Below are positions 31,801-42,235 of a DNA stretch of 64,000 bases, piece after piece; the first letter of the stretch is position 1; every line of letters begins with the position of its first letter. The stretch comes from Plumapathes pennacea. Taxonomy: Eukaryota > Cnidaria > Anthozoa > Antipatharia > Myriopathidae. Both the position numbers and the translations under genes were made by a program. The DNA lies in assembly GCA_964036295.1 (NCBI GenBank), contig OZ038463.1, forward strand, positions 23,919,069 through 23,983,068, in the 5' to 3' direction. The notes under the pieces are model-generated. The model had not been told where the DNA came from, did no database searches, and saw nothing but the letters and a program-made list of their open reading frames with translations.

Positions 31801-33635
31801 AGGCCCAGTTTAGACATCACTCTTTTCATGAGCCGAACTCAACACAAATGACAAAAGCCATTGTTCAAGCTAATTTGCATTAAGTTTGGCACATGAAAAG
31901 AACAATGTCTGAACTGGGCCTTACAGAGTGTCTGATTGGTGCTTGTTTTGCAAAGTCATCAGAAAACAACTCTGTTCCACATGGTTTGTATGTGCTGGGA
32001 ACATCTCACAGTCAACCCAATATGGATGACACACTGACATTAATATTTGACAGCAACATATACCAAGTGCTACACATGGTGTGTTAAAGACAAGTCTTGT
32101 TCACCAATCCCCCAGCGTAGTTAATTAAGTAAACTGAATGAAAAATCAATTGATAACAATCAAAACCCAGTATTGTTTGTTTCCGATTACAGTATGTTCA
32201 CTACTTGGACATAGCAGAACACTTTTTGGCGAGTTTAATTACCGAACCAAAATCAATCTGATTTGTTCAGTTTTGTTTGGTAAAAAGCAAAATGTCCTAA
32301 ATATTGATTACCACTGCGACCATAATAAGATCTTGAGATTTCTCAATGCTAACAGCGAAGGAACACTCATGGTAGCACTTGTAGGTAACACTACTGTAGG
32401 TTGTGAATTATTATCTTAACCTCCAATGTGCCTGCTACTTGAGTTTGGGATATGTTTAAACCCATGCATAACTTTTTGGAAGTGCAAAGTATGTTGGATA
32501 CTTTAGCATAACTCTGTTTGAAACTGGTTTTGAATGTCATGGTGCATCAATCAACAGTTTGGATGCACTGGATTGACAAAAAATTGGTAATAAAACATTC
32601 AATAATTGACATTTAATTATTGTGCTCACCTGGCAAAGGTTTGATAATCAAATGTTTGATTGTGTCTGATCAGGAAATTATTTTGGTGAGTTTGATTTAT
32701 CAAACTCAACTGGAAAAAATCAACCAATTGAAGTTTGATTAGGTTTGATTGCGGAATGTTAGATTGGTTATGCTGGGCAATCTATAGAAACTCATAGCCT
32801 TATACAGGTAGTAATCAATGAATCATTGGTGTCTACAGTACAGTACACGTTAACTGTGATCTCAGACACATGTACATGTACTGTATGACTTTTTGATGAC
32901 AATGTGTTGTGGTACACCCTCTAAAATAATCTATGCACAGGAGAAAACGTGTGACAGGCTGAGAGAAATGTGTCACTGGACTTCACAGCATTTGTTCCTG
33001 TACTAGGGTGCAGCATAACATGCTGTAACCTGTGACATGAATGAAATATCAGATCTCCAAACGAGAAAAAGGCAAACAACTTTGATAGGATGCAGGTTGT
33101 TGGATAGTGATTAAATAGAATGAAGTAAAGTAGAGTGCTGTGTGCATACAAAGAAGTTTTCAACACATACAGTTGCTGGTGAGCCGCCTTGAGAGCCTTG
33201 GCTGCGTACGACATATTCTTGAGAACTTCGGAGTTCGTTCCAGCGTTTTCTAGTGCATCTCTCTGAAATTCGATGGTAGAGAGGGTCCCGTCGATTTGTT
33301 GGAGCTGTTTTTCCAGCCGTTTCTTTCTTTTCAGTGCCATAAGGGCCGCTGGTGAGACAAATCAGGAACAAATACTGAATGATAAAGTAACGTCCACCAT
33401 CACATCAAAGTGTTACTAAAAAAAGAAAGCCAAATTTTGGTAATCAAACTATCAATATACTACCTCTCTTATTCTTCGATGCATTCTTTCTTGCTAATTG
33501 TACTTCGCTTTCGATCTTTTTCTCCAAGAAGTCACTCTTTTTCTGCAATAGCTCTTCAGTTGATCTCAACTTCTGAATCGCCTCCTGTGTCGTTGGCGGC
33601 TCCTCTTTCTTTTTACCACCAAATATTTTGAACAT
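28841..33635 (-). CDS. CHMP4: Charged multivesicular body protein 4 (ESCRT-III, Snf7 family)
   Basis: Five exons: 33635-33464, 33348-33171, 31111-30997, 30869-30749 and 28908-28841. Phases agree throughout, giving 654 nt or 217 residues (human CHMP4B 224). The start is MFKIFGGKKKEE. The basic helix 1 carries TQEAIQKLR. The conserved core contains LKRKKRLEKQL, IDGTLSTIEFQR and MSYAAKALKAAH. The acidic half has DVDDVHDMMDDI and ELEELEQEGLDE, and the protein ends in an ALIX-binding-like helix, LAELEAWAS. This subunit polymerises on membranes for multivesicular-body sorting, abscission and membrane repair. Introns 2 and 4 are large and carry a SINE and two inverted-repeat elements. Assignment to CHMP4 is firm; which vertebrate A/B/C paralogue it matches is not meaningful here. 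Confidence 0.95.
29478..30273. mobile_element. About 800-bp Harbinger-like element in CHMP4 intron 4
   Basis: The ends GGCCGTGTTTTCAC and GTGAAAACACAGCC form a 13/14 inverted repeat, flanked on both sides by ATT, a possible 3-bp target duplication. The interior includes a minus-strand open frame (29934-30188) with a hydrophobic segment followed by an Arg-rich stretch, loosely like the N-terminal region of some Harbinger transposases. That resemblance is weak, and no catalytic DDE domain is present. Confidence 0.55.
31307..31465 (+). mobile_element. tRNA-derived SINE in CHMP4 intron 2
   Basis: Starts GGGGAGGTGGCGTGG. It has an A-box-like TGGCCAAGTGG (31319-31329) and a B-box GGTTCAAGTCC (31363-31373), with a CCGGA/TCCGG stem around the loop CTTGAAA (a TGA anticodon, Ser-like). 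The acceptor stem does not pair, so it is not a functional tRNA. A second part follows, with TAACACGGTAGCCCTGAG and ATCCTCGGCCAC, also found at 26130-26215. Confidence 0.8.
31802..31920. mobile_element. 119-bp PIF/Harbinger-like MITE in CHMP4 intron 2
   Basis: The ends are GGCCCAGTTTAGACATCACT and, reverse-complemented, GGCCCAGTTCAGACATTG, with TTA on both sides (31799-31801, 31921-31923). Subterminal CATGAGCCGAACT matches the larger MITE at 14574-14960. Almost the whole element is arms, so it would fold into a hairpin. Confidence 0.8.
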
Positions 33636-33699
33636 TGTTGAATGCTTTATCTGGATACGTTCAAGACAGGCCAAACAGGGAAAGCAGAGTCAAAATATA

Positions 33700-36109
33700 G
33701 TGTAAATTCCTCGTCGACGTTCCCTCCGCCAACGATTCTTCGTTCACTGCTGTTTTTAGGTTCATGACGTCACTTCGCTAGACCAAGGCCTCTTCGTAGG
33801 GAATGGAACGCCTGTCGATTCTTGCAAACTTCATAGAATGTCGCAGTGGTGCGAAAACGTTAGGTCGCTTTCAAATCACTGACTGCTTTCCATGTTAACT
33901 GCGTACACTCCCTCGCACTTTTTCCATGGGTCTCCACTTACTAAAATTACTTGGCATCGCAAACAAACGCACAATTTTGTGAAAAAAAAAGAAAAAAAAA
34001 AAAGAATCGAAACACAAATAAGGCCGGACTTGCATTACGGAAGTCAAATTTTACGGTATGCCGGTACAGGTTATAAACTTGGGAAGTTTAGAACGATATG
34101 TTATTCACTGTAATGTTCATAAACAGATGTAAGGCAAAGCTTTCACGGACACAGGTTGGCAGATCATTTAATTCGTGTCAGTATTTGATGCATTACTAAG
34201 TGCTTTTACTTAAAGACAGTTCCAGTTGAAATTGAATTTCACTTAATCTGACTACCGACGTTGTGATAACTATCACGGTTCTATATTGGCAAATGGCTTG
34301 AAAACAGGAGTACCAGTCGCATGTTACCTCAAAGTTCAGCCGGTTATTTATTACACGTGTTTTAGATTAATTAGATGCTGGACGTGACTCGATCAGTGCG
34401 AAAAAACACCATCCGGATCTTGCACGCCATCTTGATGCCACTTGAAACAAATGAAGGTAAACACTTCAATACTGATTTGTCGTGAATCTGTGACGTGCAT
34501 TGAGCAATCTGCGACACATTTTCATCGATAGGAGTCTCATAGTCCCTTGTTACGAAGTATTTCAAGAAACACCTGACCCACCCCTTTCGCCGACAAGATT
34601 TGCGCTTGTGGTTTTAATATTTTGAAAAGAGACTCATTTCAGATGTCGTTTAAATGTGATCATGCGTTAATTCATCAGTTTTAAATTGAAACGGTAACAT
34701 TATCACTATTGTTGTCGCAAGTAAAATGTTCACGTCATCATTACGAGCCTGACTTACGAGCCTGACGTCATCATGCGTGGCGGGAGCCGTCTCGTCACAC
34801 ATTAGGGACTTTAAGATACAGGGCCCGGTTTTTCGAAAGCCGATTAAGCTAATCCAGGATTAACGAAATTCTTTCTCTCAACCCCGCTGCCAATAAACTG
34901 CAGAGTTTTGTTCAAAGATGGATTAAAAAGCTTGTTCCAGCTTAAAAACGCATAAAGGAAGTTGTTGTGGACGAAACCTTCGCATTTTCAGGTTTATAAA
35001 TGACATGAAACTTTAGACCTAATCCAGGATTAGCCTAATCGTGCTTTGAAAAACCAGGCCCAGGACGCGAGAGGACGACGGCGACGTCTGTGAAACAATA
35101 AAACTAATCAAAGAAGACAAAAGAAGCACGTGAATATCTGAAATTGACATGTTCTCGGGGTCGTCGTGCTCTCGTGTGCGACTTCAAATGCTTCTTTTTT
35201 ACGTCGTTGTCAGGACGTGGACGACAGTTCGATAAAATAACGGCAGTCGTTCTTCTTAGTAGGAAACGATGAAATCAATAGAACCTAGGCAAAAACGGAA
35301 CAAATTGAGCAACCTAAGAATAGGCAAAGTTACAAAGACATAGAAAAAACAGAGACACTATTTTTTGGTTCCTCGCGTTGCCGTCGCCGTCCTAGGTTTC
35401 TTAAATTCCCTATTATTTCAATCGAAATGCAAATTGCATGGTTGCGTAATAGCGTCAACTGTCTGTCTTCACCGGCATTACGCAATGGAAGCTCGTCATC
35501 CGCACATATTACAAGACAAGGCGCAATTGGCGAAGGAAAAGTTTGTCCTTCCGAAGTCTAACCGTGATAAAAACGAGCTCCAACGTAACGTATGATTAAA
35601 CCTCACAATATTACTCGTTCACTTTCTTTGCAAATGACAGGAAGAATTTGAATTATCGAGTTTGAAAAACAAACGTCAATTTGCAACGACGATTTACAGC
35701 GTAACATGTTTTTTTTTCTCTATACTTTTTGCCTAGTAATCCTCTAAACTATCAATTAATAGCAATCTTTGCACAACATTTTGCCTTTGAGAAGGTTCAC
35801 AAAATTGTAGGTCTTGCGCGACAAATTTTCGTTAAAAATCGTCTCGCGTAATATCACCTTTAAGAAACGATGGGCCACAAGTAGTGGCTGTAACTGGTCT
35901 CAGCTACTGTTGAATATAAACAATTATGAAATTGTGCTTTATTCATTCAGTTTACTTATTGCTGGTAAAAGAAACTCGAGTGGTACATAGCATAATATTT
36001 GAAGCTCTTTTCCTCACGTCCTGTTCTTAGTTCAATCTTAACTGATTCCTGAGTTGTCCATGGGGTGTGTATTAGACAATCCGCGTATGAACTTATGTCA
36101 CCTCGACTT
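33700..36109. other. Intergenic stretch right of CHMP4
   Basis: Presumably carries the CHMP4 promoter (about 33640-33850), a 244-bp inverted-repeat element at 34820-35063, and otherwise AT-rich sequence. No gene is supported. Confidence 0.5.
34820..35063. mobile_element. 244-bp MITE with GGGCCxGGTTTTTC ends
   Basis: The left end is GGGCCCGGTTTTTCGAAAGC followed by TAATCCAGGATTA; the right end is an imperfect reverse complement ending AAAAACCAGGCCC. The total inverted repeat is about 40 bp with a few indels. Diverged relatives lie at 16332-16530 and about 58115-58260. Confidence 0.8.
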
Positions 36110-36637
36110 TCATCCAAAAAATTGCATAAACGAATCAATGATTTCTCCTCTCTTTAAATTCTCGCTCTCTATCTCCCGCTGAAACTTTTCGCTTGTCAGG
36201 GGTTGCGAGCCAACGGTTCGTCTGCGATGTTTCTTCAGTACCGTACTGCCGGTTTTCGCCCGTTTGAGATCTGTTAAATCCAACGAAATGCATCGCCCTG
36301 AACTCCTAAGACCATACGGAACACTTGAAGCTCTGCTTCCATCTCGTAGCGACGCGGCTGTTTGCCTCGTCTCCATCTTGGCCCCGCTTGTGGACGATGA
36401 ATCTCTTGTCGAACTCACTTCAGATTTTCGCTGAGGAGCTGAGTTGAGAAATCTCCGAGCGCAATCCTTTCCTTTTGAAGATTTTGTCCTTGGTTTACTA
36501 GCAGCCGCCAAGTTTTGATCTCCATTTTCGTCGTGTCTTTTACTCCGCGAGGCAGCTGCGTTTTTCGCGTCGAGTACATTAAAATGCCTTGAGTAAGAAA
36601 TACGCGGAACAGTTCCCAGTCCTGAGTCTTCCAACAT
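36110..36637 (-). CDS. Small disordered basic protein, member 1 of a local trio (uncharacterised)
   Basis: The frame runs from ATG at 36637 to the stop at 36110, 175 residues. It is rich in Ser, Arg, Lys and Thr with no recognisable fold, and the last residues are IIDSFMQFFG. A strong acceptor (TTCTTTTTCAG, exon from 36666) precedes the ATG, so a 5' exon exists. The separate candidate exon 36753-36875 does not join to it in frame at that acceptor. It would join in frame at an alternative acceptor at 36587 (TTACTCAAG), giving a longer protein lacking the MLEDSG start. The C-terminal pattern I-[ILV]-x-S-[WF]-[LM]-x-[FL]-[FY]-[GS] is shared with the proteins at 39588 and 45981 on the same strand. 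Function unknown. I am fairly sure it is coding because of frame length in AT-rich surroundings, and unsure of its start. Confidence 0.55.
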   Translation of the reverse strand: MLEDSGLGTVPRISYSRHFNVLDAKNAAASRSKRHDENGDQNLAAASKPRTKSSKGKDCARRFLNSAPQRKSEVSSTRDSSSTSGAKMETRQTAASLRDGSRASSVPYGLRSSGRCISLDLTDLKRAKTGSTVLKKHRRRTVGSQPLTSEKFQREIESENLKRGEIIDSFMQFFG

Positions 36638-36752
36638 GGTACTTTCGGCTGAATGTATTACCCCAACTGAAAAAGAAAGAACTTTGGCTTGGATTCTAAT
36701 GAACACGTATTGAGATGGTCTTAAGCGTGCTTCACCTGTCAAACCGGCTCAC

Positions 36753-36875
36753 CATACGCTGACATCCAACTCCACCAAATATGTCAGTAAATGCTTCAAT
36801 TTTTCGGCAAAATTCACGCGCAGCGTCACTGTAGAGCGACCGAGTTGAGTAAATTCTACAACAGGTGTTCCGTCT
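36753..36875 (-). CDS. Candidate coding exon upstream of the first trio member
   Basis: A 123-nt open stretch bounded by a strong acceptor (TTTCTTTTTCAG) and donor (GTATG/GTGAGC), phase 2 at both ends. The peptide is compact and fold-like (GTPVVEFTQLGRST, LRVNFAEKLKHLLTYLVEL), unlike the disordered product downstream. It could be an internal exon of the same gene if the acceptor at 36587 is used, or of an otherwise unseen transcript. I do not recognise the domain. Confidence 0.35.
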
Positions 36876-36899
36876 CTGAAAAAGAAAGAGCTCTTAAGT

Positions 36900-39587
36900 C
36901 GTCCGAGGAAATTACCATGTACAGCCGTCACATGCTTATTTGTGTTTTCTCTGTTGAATGACAGTTATTCATCTAAACGGCATATATGATATTTGACTAG
37001 CGAATGGAATACCTGATCCTCGAAAATGCTGTCGCACTTTTAGAAACGCTTTCAATTTTATGACGTTAGAATATAATGGATGGTCTGTTATGACACAAAA
37101 TAAGAAAAGCTTTTAGATGAAGTGTTATGCGCAAAAGTTATTAGACAAAGAAACGCATTTAATAACTGAGTGTATGATATAAGCTTGTGATTAGACCAAT
37201 AACTTGCGAATGATGCATAGCACATTCCCTAAAGCAGTATTTTAGAGAGAGATTCCTTCAAGCCTTTGGCTCTTAATTTCAATAAATCTGCGTCAAAAAC
37301 ATAAACAATAATAATAAATGCGATTTTTGTTGTTGTTAACTAACTAGACTGAGGTTGGATATAATGATGCTATCCTGGGTCAGGCAAAAGTTTAACATAT
37401 TCACCAGAAAATCCAGACTGCTAAATGAGTTTGCCGACTATGCACGCTGTGGTTACCATGGAGATAATGTTTGAGAATTTCGAGTTTGCCAGCTATTTTT
37501 TGTTCGCGGGGGCCTGGGGCCCAGCGCGAGCTTAAAAACGCAAATTTATATATTTTTTCCTTTTTGTCGGTCGAGAATGGGCACACGGTGATTGGTTCAG
37601 ATTATCACGTGATATGCAATGACGTAATTGACTTTGTTAAACAACTCGACTGTGGCTATGAATTGCTCGGTACTTGTGTGTAAAAGTTAACTGCATTTAA
37701 TCCAAATTCAACACCGTTTGGGTTTGTGCCAATTACAGGCACTGATAAACTGGATGTTAGGGAACGATTTTGGCTTGCGATCTTTAGTTCGCGCGGAAGC
37801 TTTGAGAATAGCCGTAAACAGATGTTTGATGGATACCGCTGGGGGATTGCAAATATCTCTGTAGCCACTAAATATTAGTCCCGACGAAACTTTCTGTTGT
37901 AATGATAAATTTATAGTTTAATCAGGTTTCATTTAAGCAAGGTGTCAAAAGCCAAGTTCTCCATACTGTGTGATATATTTCTGGTGAGAAACTGGAAGTC
38001 TCCCGGAAGTTCCGCTCTTGTCCTTGCTTTCCATTTTAGTTTATTCTACTCTCAACCCAACTAACGCCGCGAGCTCACTGGCAACACCAGGCTAGGAAAG
38101 ATTACAGGCAACGCCACACTGAAACAACCAATTGATAATTCATGTCCGACTAATAAGAAAAGTGGCGGTTCTTGCTGGTTTTAGTTTCAATCTATAGTTT
38201 GATTGGGCAATTTAAAAAAATCGCTTATATTTCGATATGTTTCCAGAAAAAACAAATGGAAGAAAGAAAAGGTGAAACGGCTTACATCGCGAATGAGTTA
38301 TCGCGGGAGTTGCTTTGAAGTTGATGATTCGGTACAAGTTACTGGATTGGAAAGTTATACGGACTACACGTCATGATATCAGTCGATCAACAAAAACAAA
38401 ATAGATCTTTTTAACAATACACCTCTCGTTTCCATCAACCCCCACCCACCCACCCCTGTGCGAAAGAACCTGTTCGCGGGCTCAACTCGCTCGCTGTCAC
38501 TACGCAGCCGTGTGCCATACTTATGCACATTTGTGTTAAAATTTAAAAGTTCATTTTGAATACAGAGACATAAAATATTACATGCGCACGATTTAGCAAC
38601 CATAAGACAAAACAAGAGGAAAGTCAGAGAAAAAAAAAACCGATTTTAATAATTTGTCGCATGCAACCTTCTTATGACGCGTTTGATCCCATTTTTTCGT
38701 CTGCCATCTTGGGACTATGTTTTTTGCCGTACTGCGTGACGATAAGCGCGAACCACGCGTTTGCTCGTGTACCAGTATACGGCTTTGCAACTTATGAACC
38801 AACCCGTATGATCTACGAAGTTCGAGTTTAAACCCTAAAAGCTGTTAATACTATTTGTCAATACGCTACAGCGGTCACCAACTATTGAATTGTTTCTTTT
38901 TGTCACTAAAAACACACAAACACACGCATGCGCTTTGCTGCTCTTATCACAATACCGGCAGAAAAGGCGCAGTTTCTAATTTTAGGATACTCAAGGCCCT
39001 TTTGCACTATCAAATATTTTCGCCCACACCGTTCCGGCAGGAAAGAGCAGAACCCAGTTGTGATTTGTATTCAATAACATTCTTCTAAGAGACAGCACTA
39101 GCCCGGTATGCTTCGTTTGTAAACGGAAACGAGAATGGTTGTTTCTGAATTTATTAGCGAGTTTTGCTCTAAACACATGAGACTGCTATTCAGTTTCTGG
39201 TTGTTTCTTTCTGAATACAAAATGATGATATGCATAATTATACACTAGTGGTACGTGCGGCACCCATAGAGACCAGCTCCCAGAGAAACAAAGGCATGCT
39301 ACTAATATCATAATCTGCTTGTTTGGAAGCACGAACGACGAGATATTTCTTGACTGAATTTAAACTTACGCCCAACTGACCAGAACAATAAACTAGTACT
39401 TGTACTTCCTTGTAATTCAATTGTTGTCTACGACTAGTTCCGGCCATTCAGCTTCTTTGTTTTATCATACAAGGTTCTATTTTAAGACTCCTTTCTCCGG
39501 AGCGATAATATTGTTATATTCCACCAGCTGTTTGTATTAAACTGGCTCAATTTTGGTTTAACCGTTCGGTTTTGCGTTTGTTTCGAC
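36900..39587. other. Intergenic stretch with dispersed repeats
   Basis: Contains a family A fragment (37898-38000: CCATACTGTGTGATATATTT) and, at 38690-38803, a segment resembling 62018-62128 (GCCATCTTGGGA, then ACTGCGTGACGATAAGCG versus ACTGCGCGCTGATAATGAG), so a further dispersed repeat. A 69-residue minus-strand frame at 39238-39447 has an ATG but no recognisable feature, and I do not call it. Confidence 0.5.
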
Positions 39588-40118
39588 TTAACTATAAAGC
39601 ATTAACCACGACCGCACAATAGGATCAGTGTTGAGTGTGAACCTTTCTTCCATCTGTCTGTAATACACATTGTCCGTACTCGCTCCGCCGCTTGGGATAA
39701 AATCCGGAAATAAACGCTGCAGTTTCTCCAGCCCAGCCTTGTCCCCGGGCTTTTGGCGAAGAGCAGCGGACGGTTGCGCAAGTCGCGACGCCTTTCCTGC
39801 TTGTGGTTTGTCTTGAATATGAGTGTGATTCTCCGAGTGCGCGTCAAGTTCTGAGGCAGAACACTTGAGTTCCTTTTCTTTAAGCGGTTCTTGCTTGGGC
39901 TTCTTCGCAAGTTTAGCAGGTGGAATATTTTCTTCACCGCTGCTGCGGCCATCGCTACCGTGTTTCTCGTCCGCGCAACGTGCGCCATGTATCTGAGTTG
40001 GTTTTCTCTCTTCTGTGGCTGCTTCATTCTCGTGAACCTCAGGGATCGTGCTAAGTCTGCCCTGTCGTTTTCTGTTAAAGCGAGAGAAGACCGTGGCTTT
40101 CCTTTTCGCGTTACTCAT
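39588..40118 (-). CDS. Small disordered protein, member 2 of the local trio; candidate LxxIxE motif
   Basis: A single frame of 176 residues from ATG (MSNAKRKATVF) to stop. It is highly charged and low in hydrophobic residues except at the end, KLQRLFPDFIPSGG and PIVRSWLMLYS. Residues 22-27 are LSTIPE followed by VHENE, fitting the PP2A-B56 docking consensus LxxIxE with downstream acid. The same arrangement (RLSIIQE) occurs at a similar position in the protein at 45981, and both also share F-[ST]-R just before it. No known domain. No intron is evident and the neighbours are on the same strand. It may be a regulatory phosphoprotein; that is inference. Confidence 0.6.
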   Translation of the reverse strand: MSNAKRKATVFSRFNRKRQGRLSTIPEVHENEAATEERKPTQIHGARCADEKHGSDGRSSGEENIPPAKLAKKPKQEPLKEKELKCSASELDAHSENHTHIQDKPQAGKASRLAQPSAALRQKPGDKAGLEKLQRLFPDFIPSGGASTDNVYYRQMEERFTLNTDPIVRSWLMLYS

Positions 40119-40802
40119 ATCTTTGCTGAGCGGCTATGCTGTGCTTCTTCTGGAAGTTCTCTTTTCATCTGACGCGTGTTGCGCAGGTGAAGCAGGTCTT
40201 AAAAGCTTACATTTCAATTAAACCTCATTTAAATTGGAGATTTCTAGATAGTTCTTAAAATATACCACACAATGACAGCTCATTTGATGTCCTCCTGTTG
40301 TACTCAGCCGGTCGGTTGTCCACTGCAGCCGCAATTGACATAATCATGTTGTTATTTTGCGTGGAATAAAAGTGGAATAAAATGTTGAAAATAGCTCCAA
40401 AGGCCACTTTTCTGGCAGCTACAGCATTATTTGAAATTTCACGATTTTTGACAGTTTTGTTTGTCGTGATACGAGAGAGAAGAAAATGCCATCACAAATA
40501 TGGCATTTGTCATAGCATATTCTAGAGAGAGAGGAATCTGTTTTTTTTTTCTGTTTTTCGCTCACGACCAACTTAGAATCAGTTATTGCGCGCCTTGTAA
40601 CACAATCGTCACTTAGTTTCACTTGAATCTTTTGGTGATTTTCTTCGCCCACCGCCCCCGCATCGGTTGCCGCGCATCTGTTTTAAAAACCATCAATTTA
40701 AAGTTGGCAAAGGAAACTTGAAAAAATTGTTTTAGCATTCATTTGCACTAAAACGGCTCGTGTGATATAATTAGCACAAAAACGCAAGTGACGCACAACG
40801 GG

Positions 40803-41533
40803 CAAACGCATGCCTTTTAGAATTTAGAATTTTTGTGTTTTTCCTCCAAACTCAATTATAGCTTGACATGGCGACAAACGAAAAATAACAACACGCAAAC
40901 TTTACATTATGCCCGTAAAAGAAGTGCTTCAGTTCCACTCACGGATTGGAAACTTTAACCTTAAATGAGAAGAGAGAGAGAGAGATAAAAAACAAAAACA
41001 AAAAAACAAAAAAAAAAAAAAACACTAGTCTGAGAGATTTCATTGGAAATCATCTTATTCATTCTCAGTAGAGATTGAAAGTCTCCAGAACGAGTCTATA
41101 TAATTGTACAGGGCGTAAAGGAGGGTTCAACGTCAATCCGAATTTGAGCTAGAAATTGTATCATTCTCTGAACCTATTCTAATTTTGTTCGGGATAATTT
41201 CTCAATTTTTCCCCACAGGAACAAAAATAGCCATACAGTATTTCGGATTGGACCGAGTTGGACAGTTTGGACACATTATGATAGAACCTTCGAGAAGTTC
41301 CAAAGCTGGTATTAGACGAGGTCTTGCTGAAAAACATCGGCCGATCTGCGGACCCAAGCAGTAATTTGATTGGAGTTTTTGCAAACTGAATATGACTGTA
41401 AAAAGTTCAAATGTTACGTTGATTATAGGTAATATGGTAAACCAAGATGTTCTCACACTCTGTAGCGGTGTGGGCGGAACTTGTTTCCATTTGATCGAGA
41501 AAGATCCACTGACTTGGTTAAAATAATAGTTGC
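40803..41533. repeat. Tandem duplication unit, copy 1 (731 bp)
   Basis: Begins CAAACGCATGCCTTTTAGAA and ends AAAATAATAGTTG. It is nearly identical to the following unit 41534-42235. It contains a GA/A-rich tract (40973-41025) that is about 30 bp longer than in copy 2. No convincing gene. After a CCCCACAG acceptor-like site an open stretch on the plus strand exists, but the two copies differ by a 1-nt indel there. Confidence 0.9.
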
Positions 41534-42235
41534 AAACGTATGCCTTTTAGAATTTAGAATTTTTGTGTTTTTCCTCCAAACTCAATTATAGCTTGACATG
41601 GCGACAAACGTAAAATAACAACACGCAAACTTTACATTATGCCCGTAAAAGAAGTGCTTCAGTTCCACTCACGGATTGGAAACTTTAACCTTAAATGAGA
41701 AGAGAGAGAGAGAGAAAAAAAAAACACTAGTCTGAGAGATTTCATTGGAAATCATCTTATTCATTCTCAGTAGAGATTGGAAGTCTCCAGAACGAGTCTA
41801 TATAATTGTACAGGGCGTAAAGGAGGGTTCAACGTCAATCCGAATTTGAGCTAGAAATTGTATCATTCTCTGAACCTATTCTAATTTTGTTCGGGATAAT
41901 TTCTCGATTTTTCCCCACAGGAACAAAAATAGCCATACAGTATTTTGGATTGGACCGAGTTGGACAGTTTGGACACATTTATGATAGAACCTTCGAGAAG
42001 TTCCAAAGCTGGTATTAGACGAGGTCTTGCTGAAAAACATCGGCCGATCTGCGGACCCAAGCAGTAATTTGATTGGAGTTTTTGCAAACTGAATATGACT
42101 GTAAAAAGTTCAAATGTTACGTTGATTATAGGTAATATGGTAAACCAAGATGTTCTCACACTCTGTAGCGGTGTGGGCGGAACTTGTTTCCATTTGATCG
42201 AGAAAGATCCACTGACTTGGTTAAAATAATAGTTG
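41534..42235. repeat. Tandem duplication unit, copy 2 (702 bp)
   Basis: Direct repeat of 40803-41533, starting CAAACGTATGCCTTTTAGAA. Differences are a few substitutions, the shorter GA/A tract, and an extra T in CACATTTATGATAG (copy 1 CACATTATGATAG). The high identity indicates a recent event. Confidence 0.9.

Noticed and set aside
39238-39447. 69-residue minus-strand frame with ATG just downstream of the second trio member
   Set aside because: Short, no motif, no splice context; cannot be told from a chance frame.
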